From the NCBI GenBank assembly GCA_964418485.1, contig CAYQMH010000001.1, positions 43,676 through 107,675 on the forward strand: a stretch of DNA of 64,000 nt, given 5' to 3'. This DNA is from JAFGHJ01 sp964418485 (lineage in GTDB: Bacteria; Hydrothermota; UBA3072). A program made the translations under genes and the position numbers. Positions 57,446 through 64,000 of this stretch are shown here, piece by piece; within the stretch, counting starts at the first letter, position 1, and every line of letters starts with the position of its first letter. Under the pieces are notes generated by a model, which was given only the letters and a program-made list of their open reading frames with translations, was not told the DNA's origin and searched no databases.

Positions 57446-58816
57446 ATGTTTAGACGTACAATTATTATTTTATTAGTTTTTTGTTTTATCTTCTTCCTAA
57501 AACTTCAAGCTCAGCCGGTGCCTACGGGACGTAGACTGAGAGAGATTGTGGAAGATAAATATGGGGACAGTATTTTAATTGGTGGTACGACAGGGGCATG
57601 GACTTTTGGTACAAATACAGCGGCTATTATGGACCGTGAATTCAGCTATGTTACTCCTGAAAACGATTTCAAGCAGTGGAATATCCATCCTGATAATTCG
57701 TACAGTTGGAACTGGACACAGACCGATGCATGGGCTGTTCATATCGCTGCCAACGATCAAATACTTAGGATGCACTGCCCGATTGGTCCGCAGTGTTCCC
57801 AGTGGGCTCAGAATGACAGTAGAACAGCCGGAGAACTTGATATCAACATGCGCGTATTCCTGGATTCGCTCTGCAAGAGGTATAACGGAACACCGGGTTT
57901 TGAATCTATGGATGTTGTTAACGAAACCGTGACAAGCGGGAACTGGCACATGAATAAACCAGGAACGGGCTGGGAGTGCCCCTGGTATATAATCGGTTTG
58001 GATACGCATAATATTCCTGTTTACATAGTAAATGCTTTCAAAATCTGCGATTCTCTGGCGCCTGATATAAAGTTGATTTACAATCACCATGAGCACCCTG
58101 AGAATACTTCTTCCTGGAATCTGATTAAACAGACTGTACTTTATCTAAAGGCTCTTGGCCTCAGGGTAGATGGAATTGGATGGCAGGCTCATGTCGATGT
58201 GGGTTGGGAATCGGCAAGTACGTTGAATAGTTTGAGAAGCCTAATCGACTGGGCACATAGCAATGCCCTCGAATTTCATGTAACGGAAGCAAGTGTATGG
58301 TTGACTGACTCGACGCAGGAAGATTTTGAAGAACAGGCGGTTACGTATCGCGCTATTTTGGATGTTTTGCTTGAGAAGCGTTTTACGGGAAAAGTTGGTT
58401 GGAATACCTGGCACATAGATGACGGGCATGGATGGCGCTTGGGCGAATATCCGTCGCTTTTTGATGATAATTACGCGGCAAAGCCTGCATATTACGCTAT
58501 ACAGGTAGCTTTAGAGGGAGAAGCAGGTATTGAGGATTTTACGGATGATGAGATGATCACGTTCAAACTAAACAACTATCCGAATCCTTTTTCGTACTTG
58601 ACTTCAATAAACTTTGAAATCCCCGGAAGAACTCATGTCGATATAAAGATTTTCAATATGGTTGGTCGAGAGTTATCGACAGTGTTTTCTGGAGAGATTG
58701 AAGGAGGAATCCATTCTGTGGAGTGGAATCCGGATGGCTTATCATCCGGCATCTATTTCTGCCTTATGGAGACGGAAGGCCTTGTTTTAAAAAACCAAAT
58801 GGTAATTGTTAAGTAG
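57446..58816 (+). CDS. Secreted endo-1,4-beta-xylanase, GH10, with T9SS sorting domain
   Basis: Exported xylan hydrolase, 456 residues. Signal peptide IIILLVFCFIFFLKLQA; GH10 barrel from about 30 to 350 with FSYVTPENDFKQWNIHP, RMHCPIGPQCSQW, the acid/base Glu in MDVVNETVTSGNW, IYNHHEHPEN, GIGWQAHVD, the nucleophile Glu in EFHVTEASVWL, and KVGWNTWHIDDGHGW. The C-terminal ~85 residues form a T9SS type A sorting domain (VDIKIFNMVGRELSTVFSGE, GLSSGIYFCLMETEG). It is probably surface-anchored. The order of motifs and W residues is standard GH10. A -35 (TTGACA, 57395-57400) is present; the -10 is unclear. Confidence 0.93.
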   Translation: MFRRTIIILLVFCFIFFLKLQAQPVPTGRRLREIVEDKYGDSILIGGTTGAWTFGTNTAAIMDREFSYVTPENDFKQWNIHPDNSYSWNWTQTDAWAVHIAANDQILRMHCPIGPQCSQWAQNDSRTAGELDINMRVFLDSLCKRYNGTPGFESMDVVNETVTSGNWHMNKPGTGWECPWYIIGLDTHNIPVYIVNAFKICDSLAPDIKLIYNHHEHPENTSSWNLIKQTVLYLKALGLRVDGIGWQAHVDVGWESASTLNSLRSLIDWAHSNALEFHVTEASVWLTDSTQEDFEEQAVTYRAILDVLLEKRFTGKVGWNTWHIDDGHGWRLGEYPSLFDDNYAAKPAYYAIQVALEGEAGIEDFTDDEMITFKLNNYPNPFSYLTSINFEIPGRTHVDIKIFNMVGRELSTVFSGEIEGGIHSVEWNPDGLSSGIYFCLMETEGLVLKNQMVIVK

Positions 58817-58859
58817 CTCCATTTTTAGTTATTAGTAGAATAGCAAGAAGTATAGCAGG

Positions 58860-59160
58860 GATTAAGGATTAGTAGTGTAACTTGAAGAAAAGCAGGGATT
58901 AAGAAAAAACACTTACCACATATCACTTATCACAAATTACACTGCTTCTAATCCTAATCACTTTTTCTGTGTTCTCTGTGGCTCTGTGTGATTAACTTAG
59001 TCATTGGTCACTGGTCACTGGTCAAAAAAAGCAAAAACTATTTGTGTAATTTGTGCTATTTGTTGTTACTCTTAGTTTTGGTGGGGTTGGGGGGTTTAAA
59101 TAAAAAATATAAATTTTGTTGTTTTTCTTTGTGGTCTTTGTGTGCTTTGTGGTTTAAAAT
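58860..59160. repeat. Intergenic word-repeat array
   Basis: Fills 58817-59162: CACTTACCACATATCACTTA, CTGTGTTCTCTGTGGC, CATTGGTCACTGGTCACTGG, TTTGTGTAATTTGTGCTATT, the G-rich GGTGGGGTTGGGGGG, TTGTTGTTTTTC and CTTTGTGGTCTTTGTGTGC. Also two copies of AGCAGGGATTA (58854 and 58892). Confidence 0.65.
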
Positions 59161-59162
59161 CT

Positions 59163-59480
59163 TTAATTCTCTTCGGTTCCTTCCTTTATCCAGGAAAGAT
59201 AATCGCTTAAACCTTCTTTAATTTCATAAGAAACGATTGCCGGAATTTCATATGGATGCAGTTCTTTTAGTCTTTTTTCAATCTTACTGTACAAGGATTT
59301 TCTTGTTTTCATAATTAGAGCATATTCTTTATCCTCGCATAATTTGTTTTTCCATCTGTATACTGATTCTATAGAGAAAAAATTCGCGCATGCGACAAGA
59401 TTTTCTTCTATCAATGTTTTAGCCACTTTTTTAGTTATAACTTTATCGGGAAGAGTGGTATAAATCATTAAAAATTTCAA
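59163..59480 (-). CDS. cutA: Divalent-cation tolerance protein CutA
   Basis: Small trimeric cytoplasmic protein of the PII-like fold linked to copper/divalent-metal tolerance, 105 residues. Motifs: YTTLPDKVITKKVAKTLIEE, NLVACANFFSIESVYRWK, the substrate-site LIMKTRKSLY, and HPYEIPAIVSYEIKEGLSDY with the final LSWI. The start is TTG 59480 with GGGAG about 6 nt upstream. Normal length. Confidence 0.95.
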   Translation of the reverse strand: MKFLMIYTTLPDKVITKKVAKTLIEENLVACANFFSIESVYRWKNKLCEDKEYALIMKTRKSLYSKIEKRLKELHPYEIPAIVSYEIKEGLSDYLSWIKEGTEEN

Positions 59481-59519
59481 GATATTCTCCCTTATAGTTT
59501 TAAATTTTTTATATCTTTT

Positions 59520-59796
59520 CTAAAGAGGTATCCATATTTGTTGTGCTGAAATAATCTCAGCGTTTCCAGGTAGATTTATTTCGTTTTTTGTTCTGGCGTA
59601 AAAAATTAAGCCTTTGTAGGATGTAAGATAATCGAAATCCTTTTTCATGAATCCTCCCTTTGATATAATAATGACGGTATTTTCTGCCCTGGATATCACT
59701 TTAATGAAATCTTCCTCTTTTAGTCGCCACTATAGCGCCTGAAGCTTTAATTGCATTCGCAACTGCCGCATATGTTCCTGCAGCTCCGTTACTCAT
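59520..59796 (-). pseudogene. Frameshifted small conserved gene
   Basis: Starts ATG 59796 after AAAAAAGGAGGT, reads MSNGAAGTYAAVANAIKASG then AIV, and hits an early stop in that frame (ATKRGRFH). Shifting one base at about 59725-59730 (an extra G in GTGGCG) restores a long frame: RLKEEDFIKVISRAENTVII, then KKDFDYLTSYKGLIFYARTK, ending IISAQQIWIPL. The joined product, about 91 residues, looks like a small protein family I recall as common in bacteria with unknown function (conserved YLTSYKGL and IWIP). The total length is 3n+1, so a single insertion, a sequencing error or a +1 frameshift would explain it. Confidence 0.7.
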
Positions 59797-59918
59797 TTTT
59801 ACCTCCTTTTTTTGTATTACTAATTTTACAATGATATATTCATTGAAATTAAAGAATACAAAAAAAACTTACAATTAAGTAGTTTTTGTGTACTTTTTTA
59901 ATTGTTGTTTCCCTATGA

Positions 59919-60428
59919 TTAAATACTGACTTTTATTCCACCTCTTATCGGGATATGAGTGTAATTGGGATCGGCGAATATCATTCCGTAACCGGTTTCC
60001 GCAAAGACGGCCATCATTCCCATGCTCAGATTTATTCCTCCGTAAATCAGGAAACCGAAATCGGTTACCGATTCATCCTGGCCATTCCCGACGGTGGACA
60101 TTTCTCCGCCTATGCCTAAATAAAGAGATGCAGGTGAAAACGGAGGGGCTATAGAACGTTCAAGGCCAAGAAGAATAATGATGTCAGTTAGTTTAACATC
60201 ACCCGGGTAAGATTTCCAGGCGTATTCTAATCCACCGCGGATACTTATAGGTAGGATTGGGGGAGAAATGGTAGCTGTAAGTCCGATTCCCGTGAAAGTC
60301 TGAGTTCCTGATCCTTCGGTATTCCACAACTCGACACCTCCTGTTATTCCTGCTGATAAGCCTAATATTCCTGCGGATAATGGGACGCTCACTAATAACA
60401 AAATAAGACACAATGCAAACTTTTTCAT
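59919..60428 (-). CDS. Small outer-membrane beta-barrel-like protein
   Basis: Exported protein of unknown role, 169 residues. Signal peptide FALCLILLLVSVPLSAGILG after AAAGGAGG. The rest is strands of Gly, aromatic and small residues (GLSAGITGGVELWNTEG, RGGLEYAWKSYPGD, ASLYLGIGGEMSTVG, INLSMGMMAVFAETGYGMIF) ending HIPIRGGIKVSI, as in eight-stranded OmpA/OmpX-like barrels. It is transcribed divergently from the GH10 xylanase at 60590 and the two promoters share a compact region. Confidence 0.65.
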   Translation of the reverse strand: MKKFALCLILLLVSVPLSAGILGLSAGITGGVELWNTEGSGTQTFTGIGLTATISPPILPISIRGGLEYAWKSYPGDVKLTDIIILLGLERSIAPPFSPASLYLGIGGEMSTVGNGQDESVTDFGFLIYGGINLSMGMMAVFAETGYGMIFADPNYTHIPIRGGIKVSI

Positions 60429-60461
60429 ATAGCCTCCTTTTTCAGATTTAATATTAATAAA

Positions 60462-60490
60462 ATCATAAGATTTTCTAAAAGAAATGTCAA
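60462..60490 (-). promoter_or_regulatory. Promoter of the small barrel protein gene
   Basis: Minus strand TTGACA (60485-60490), 17-nt spacer, TATGAT (60462-60467). Confidence 0.7.
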
Positions 60491-60498
60491 GGACTTAC

Positions 60499-60526
60499 TT
60501 GACATGAAGTAGAGAATACTTATACT
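60499..60526 (+). promoter_or_regulatory. Promoter of the second xylanase operon
   Basis: TTGACA (60499-60504), 16-nt spacer, TATACT (60521-60526). Its -35 and the -35 of the divergent promoter form the palindrome TGTCAAG...CTTGACA. Confidence 0.75.
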
Positions 60527-60589
60527 TATTTTTAGATTTTGGAAAAAACCTTTAAGTATTATATTTAGTGGAAAAAAGGAGGTTATATT

Positions 60590-61852
60590 ATGAAACTTAA
60601 TTTAATGTTTTCACTAGTTTTTTTCAGTACTTTTTTCGGTGTTTTTTGTTTTGCAGATGATCATATTTCAGCAGAGATTACGGAAGAAGCAATAGACAAA
60701 AGAATAGCGGAAATCAGGAAGGGAAATATAGTCGTTAATACCAAACCGGGCGCGGAAGTAAGAATCGAACAGGTCCGCCATGAGTTTTTGTTTGGCGCAG
60801 CGATTACGGATAATCTTGCTGAGAAGTCAGGGAATGCCATGTCGGATAAAGACAGAAAGATGTTTTTGAAAGTTCTTGAAGATAATTTTAATTACGCAGT
60901 TCACGAAAACGCTTTGAAGTGGTATGATACAGAAGTAGAATATAAAAAAGTCGATTATTATCTTGCAGATAGGATTTATGAGCTTTGTCGTGAGCGTAAT
61001 ATACCTATGAGGGGTCACTGCGTATTCTGGGCAAAAGATAAGTATATAATGCCATGGCTAAAGGAACTCGATAATGATGAGCTTCGAGCGGCTGTAGTTC
61101 GCCGTGCGAGAGGTGTCGCGGAACATTTTAAAGGCAGGATCGAGGAGTTCGACCTCAATAATGAAATGATTAATGGCGATTTTTTCAGACGTCGTCTGGG
61201 ATACGGTATCGTAAATGAAATGGCATGGATGGTTAAAGCGGCTAATCCGGATGCTAAACTATATGTAAATGATTATGGCGTTCTTGTTGAAAATGGTTTT
61301 AATAAAAGCTCTTACATAACTCAAATTGAGAATCTTCTTGCCAGTGGCGTACCAATCGATGGAATCGGCTGTCAGGCGCATTTCGTCACGTCAAATAAAA
61401 ACAATTCGAAAGCCATGGCCAGTACTACATCCGAACATGTTCAAAAAACTCTCGACGAATTGTCAAAATTCGGTCTTCCTATCAAGATTACCGAATGTCT
61501 TGTTTCTGCGGATACAGAAGAAGGTAAAGCAGAGGAACTGCGAAGATTTTTCCGCCTTTGTTTCGCGCATCCCAGTGTGGAAGCTATTGTTATGTGGGGC
61601 TTCTGGGAGGTGGGACACTGGATTCCGGAATCTGCAATGTGGAAAAAAGACTGGACTCCCACTCCACAGGCTCTTGCTTACCGCGACCTTGTTTTCAAAC
61701 AGTGGTGGACTAATGTTTCCGGAAAAGCAGATGAAAAAGGCATATACAAAACGGATGCTTTTTACGGCGATTATTTGATTACCTCTGATGGTAAGAGTAA
61801 AAAAGTAACTCTTAGTAAAAAGGACAAATTGATAGAAGTTAGTTTTAAATAA
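60590..61852 (+). CDS. Endo-1,4-beta-xylanase, GH10, without sorting domain
   Basis: Exported xylan hydrolase, 420 residues, signal peptide LMFSLVFFSTFFGVFCFA. An N-terminal ~70-residue beta segment (NIVVNTKPGAEVRIEQVRHE) precedes the GH10 barrel, a layout seen in xylanases of uncultured anaerobes. Barrel landmarks: FLFGAAITDNL, FNYAVHENALKWYDTE, MRGHCVFWAKD, acid/base Glu in EFDLNNEMINGDFF, YVNDYGVL, GIGCQAHFV, nucleophile Glu in PIKITECLVSADTEEG, and VMWGFWEVGHWIP. After the barrel comes a short beta module (FYGDYLITSDGKSKKVTL). It is coupled to the next glycosidase gene 16 bp downstream. Confidence 0.93.
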   Translation: MKLNLMFSLVFFSTFFGVFCFADDHISAEITEEAIDKRIAEIRKGNIVVNTKPGAEVRIEQVRHEFLFGAAITDNLAEKSGNAMSDKDRKMFLKVLEDNFNYAVHENALKWYDTEVEYKKVDYYLADRIYELCRERNIPMRGHCVFWAKDKYIMPWLKELDNDELRAAVVRRARGVAEHFKGRIEEFDLNNEMINGDFFRRRLGYGIVNEMAWMVKAANPDAKLYVNDYGVLVENGFNKSSYITQIENLLASGVPIDGIGCQAHFVTSNKNNSKAMASTTSEHVQKTLDELSKFGLPIKITECLVSADTEEGKAEELRRFFRLCFAHPSVEAIVMWGFWEVGHWIPESAMWKKDWTPTPQALAYRDLVFKQWWTNVSGKADEKGIYKTDAFYGDYLITSDGKSKKVTLSKKDKLIEVSFK

Positions 61853-61868
61853 GAGGTAAGTACAACTT

Positions 61869-63761
61869 ATGATGGAGAATAAAAATAGTAAGTTATTCTT
61901 TTTTATTTGTTGTAAGCTTATTCTGTTTGTTACCCCCGGTCTGCTCTACGCCGAGGGTTCTTCGGATATTCATGTTTGGGAAATCAAGGAGGTTATCCTC
62001 AAGGCAGAAAAGCATTATGATAACTATTATAAAGAGGTGGAATGCTGGGTAGACCTTGAAGGTCCGGATTTCTCAAAACGAGTTTATTCTTTCTGGGATG
62101 GGGATAATATTTTTCGTGTGAGGATGGTGGCAACAGCGCCGGGTAAATGGACTTACCAGAGCGGTTCGAATCAGAAGGGTGATATAGGACTGAATAACCA
62201 TACCGGAGAATTTTACGCGACAGCGTGGACTGAAGAAGAAGAAAAAGAAAACCCTAATCGCCACGGTTTTATTCGTCCAACGCCAAACGGTCACGCGCTG
62301 CAGTACGCGGACGGAACCCCATTCTTTCTTGTCGGTGATACCTGGCTCGCGGGGAGTACCTGGCGGTTGCCTTTCAGAGGTATTGCCGCTTCAGAGAATT
62401 ATGTGCCGGGTCCGGGTATCGGTTTTGAAGATGCTGTAGCTTATCGTAAGAGACAGGGTTATAATTCGGTAAGCATGATTGCCTGTTTCCCAAACTGGGA
62501 ATCCGATTGTAATCCCAGCACTTACGCGGATAAAAATGGTATTTACCTCCGGAATGCCTGGGAAAAGTTCGACTATCCTGCCCTTAACGATAAATTAACT
62601 GCTAAGAATATGCGAGATGAGTACGGTAACAGACCTTTTCTGATGTCTCCCGAATATAAGGGTGTTGCCGATTTTGATAGAATTAATCCCGAATATTTTA
62701 AAAGTCTGGATAAAAAAATGCAGCATTTATCCGATGAGGGTTTTGTGCCTTTGTTAGAAACCATAAGAAGAGACAACTGCCCTGCCTGGAAAGCGTATTT
62801 TGATTTCAATGAATCATTCGCACGGTATGTTCAATACCTTGTTTCAAGGTACGGCGCGTATAATATAATTTTCAGCGGGATTCATCTCGATTGGATTCCG
62901 AAAGAATACAGCCTGACTGCTTTGGAGTTTAACAGGGCGTTGACTTATCATTTTAGAAAATACGGTACGCTGCCTTTCGGACAGCCCCACACTACTCTTA
63001 TAAATAATTCTACATATACTCAATTCGGTCATGGTGAAGATTGCCCCTGGCTAACCATGCACAGCGTCGGTAATAAACCTCGAGATCACCGTATATCCGA
63101 TTCTATTCGGATACTTTTTGATCTCGAACCCCCTTATCCCGCCATTAATTTTGAGCCGTACTATACTGGCTGGAATCATGAGATAAATATGCCGAATGGT
63201 GAGCGCCCGCCTGCTAACTGCCCGCGTGATAATTATTTCTCCCGTGCGCAGATGTACGGGTCAGTTCTTTCCGGAGGTCTTTCGGGACATGTTCACGGCA
63301 CATCCGCCTATGATATTACGACAACCGGTGAACCTGACGGGATGCGTCATCACTTCTGGGACGCATTGAGGTTCGAATCTGCTCTTTATATGCGGTATCT
63401 AAGCGCGTTTGTTCTATCAGAAGGCAAGAAGTATCAGAAATTAGAACCCTGCCACGAAAATATAAATCCGCGAAAAGCTCCGAATAGTCCCGAGAAAGGT
63501 TTGGACGGCTGGGCATATATGATGCGTACTCCTGAGAAGGATTTTGCTCTTCTTTATTTTGAGAACCGGTCGGTTCTTCCCAAGTTGAGTGGTTTTATGG
63601 AAAATGAATCGTATAATTTTAGTTGGTTTGATACCCGAAGTGGCAAATGGGAAAGCAGCGTTGAAATTAATTCAAACGAGAACGGAGAATTAGAGCTGCC
63701 TGCATTTCCCGACGGGAAAAATCCGTCTTCAACCGACTGGGCGGCGAAAATTATTAGGTAG
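61869..63761 (+). CDS. Exported DUF5060/DUF4038 glycoside hydrolase-like protein (GH140-type)
   Basis: Probable secreted glycosidase, 630 residues. Signal peptide FFFICCKLILFVTPGLLYA. Residues 30-135 are a DUF5060 beta-sandwich (VECWVDLEGPDFSKRVYSFW, VRMVATAPGKWTYQSGS). Residues about 145-530 are a DUF4038-type (beta/alpha)8 domain (NGHALQYADGTPFFLVGDTW, YRKRQGYNSVSMIACFPNW, ARYVQYLVSRYGAYNIIFSG, FGQPHTTLINNST, INFEPYYTGWN, SGHVHGTSAYDI). The end (GWAYMMRTPEKDFALLYFEN, FSWFDTRSGKWESS) is the putative collagen-binding-like C domain. GH140 enzymes act on apiose in rhamnogalacturonan II, but relatives are uncharacterised, so specificity is open. It follows the GH10 gene in one operon, suggesting xylan side-chain removal. 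Confidence 0.82.
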   Translation: MMENKNSKLFFFICCKLILFVTPGLLYAEGSSDIHVWEIKEVILKAEKHYDNYYKEVECWVDLEGPDFSKRVYSFWDGDNIFRVRMVATAPGKWTYQSGSNQKGDIGLNNHTGEFYATAWTEEEEKENPNRHGFIRPTPNGHALQYADGTPFFLVGDTWLAGSTWRLPFRGIAASENYVPGPGIGFEDAVAYRKRQGYNSVSMIACFPNWESDCNPSTYADKNGIYLRNAWEKFDYPALNDKLTAKNMRDEYGNRPFLMSPEYKGVADFDRINPEYFKSLDKKMQHLSDEGFVPLLETIRRDNCPAWKAYFDFNESFARYVQYLVSRYGAYNIIFSGIHLDWIPKEYSLTALEFNRALTYHFRKYGTLPFGQPHTTLINNSTYTQFGHGEDCPWLTMHSVGNKPRDHRISDSIRILFDLEPPYPAINFEPYYTGWNHEINMPNGERPPANCPRDNYFSRAQMYGSVLSGGLSGHVHGTSAYDITTTGEPDGMRHHFWDALRFESALYMRYLSAFVLSEGKKYQKLEPCHENINPRKAPNSPEKGLDGWAYMMRTPEKDFALLYFENRSVLPKLSGFMENESYNFSWFDTRSGKWESSVEINSNENGELELPAFPDGKNPSSTDWAAKIIR

Positions 63762-63768
63762 AAAAAAA

Positions 63769-64000
63769 TTGAGTGCAGGGAAACTTGTAAGCTGTATAAA
63801 AATCTTATTTCCATTTCTTTTATTAATAAGTTCTTCTCTTGGATGTTTTTTGTGTAGAAGGTCTAACAGGATTGAGGCTGAAATTTTCTGGACCGAAAGT
63901 AATTCACCTCAAACGATTGGAAGAATGATTATCGATGATTTGTTTTCCAGAAATGATTTAATGATGTATGTGACGGATTTCTGGACCGGGGTGCATTATG
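63769..64000 (+). CDS. Partial lipoprotein gene, cut by the window end
   Basis: Open frame to the last base. Starting at TTG 63769 it reads a lipoprotein signal (hydrophobic ILFPFLLLISSSLGC with lipobox Cys) and then RIEAEIFWTESN, QTIGRMIIDDLFSRNDLMMY and VTDFWTGVHY. No ATG is available at the N terminus and the Shine-Dalgarno sequence is weak, so the start is uncertain. It lies 7 bp after the DUF4038 gene and is probably the third gene of the xylan operon. Too short to name. Confidence 0.55.
   Translation, partial: MSAGKLVSCIKILFPFLLLISSSLGCFLCRRSNRIEAEIFWTESNSPQTIGRMIIDDLFSRNDLMMYVTDFWTGVHY

Overview
The window is A+T-rich bacterial DNA with strong AGGAGG ribosome-binding sites, sigma-70-type promoters (TTGACA, mostly a 16-nt spacer, then TAnnnT), a Gram-negative envelope (TonB receptor, outer-membrane barrels, signal peptides) and C-terminal type IX-like sorting domains on four secreted proteins. 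The gene set is that of a strictly anaerobic, fermentative polysaccharide degrader: 2-oxoacid:ferredoxin oxidoreductase, NfnAB, D-lactate dehydrogenase, K+-type membrane pyrophosphatase, rubrerythrin and superoxide reductase, several glycosidases. This fits an uncultured lineage near the FCB group (WOR-3/Stahlbacteria, TA06 or a similar candidate phylum). That placement is inference; no rRNA is present.

Layout. 1-9.5 kb: 3' part of ptsI, a large secreted protein, korAB, ldhA, a ferritin-VIT metal exporter, an Ogg2 glycosylase. 9.9-13.5 kb: rubrerythrin and superoxide reductase behind a Fur/PerR-like box, then a GH3 beta-glucosidase. 14-18.8 kb: a metal-uptake operon (TonB receptor, substrate-binding protein, ATPase, permease, methyltransferase) behind a 29-bp palindrome. 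19-24.5 kb: pilin-like protein, rpiA, nfnAB, queH. 25-35.8 kb: asnS, a barrel protein, gap-pgk-tpiA-secG-rplU-rpmA, an S55-like peptidase and a partner propeller protein. 36-41 kb: methyltransferase, LVIVD-repeat protein, a GNAT gene carried in what looks like an integron cassette with its attC site, and a T9SS-signal protein. 41.7-56 kb: hppA, a hydrogenase-maturation-type protease, HAD phosphatase, oligoendopeptidase, beta-helix protein, apgM, a phospholipid operon (CDP-alcohol transferase, CdsA, PlsC, small transporter), PHP phosphatase, ychF. 56-64 kb: radical SAM protein, then a xylan cluster (two GH10 xylanases, a DUF5060/DUF4038 glycosidase and a partial lipoprotein) with cutA, a frameshifted small gene and a barrel protein.

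Metabolically, xylan and beta-glucan breakdown (GH10, GH3, DUF4038) feeds sugars to the PTS, the pentose pathway (rpiA) and lower glycolysis (gap, pgk, tpiA, apgM). Pyruvate or 2-oxoacids are then oxidised with ferredoxin (korAB) or reduced to D-lactate (ldhA); NfnAB and the pyrophosphatase handle redox and energy conservation.

The least ordinary part is the intergenic DNA. Nearly every gap is filled with short degenerate word-like repeats (CACAGAG, CACGAAG, CGAATTACACGAAT, GACTAGTGACT and others) arranged as large imperfect palindromes. There are also a multi-hairpin element that appears nested within itself three times at 13.57-14.0 kb, two miniature inverted-repeat elements, and a lone integron cassette.
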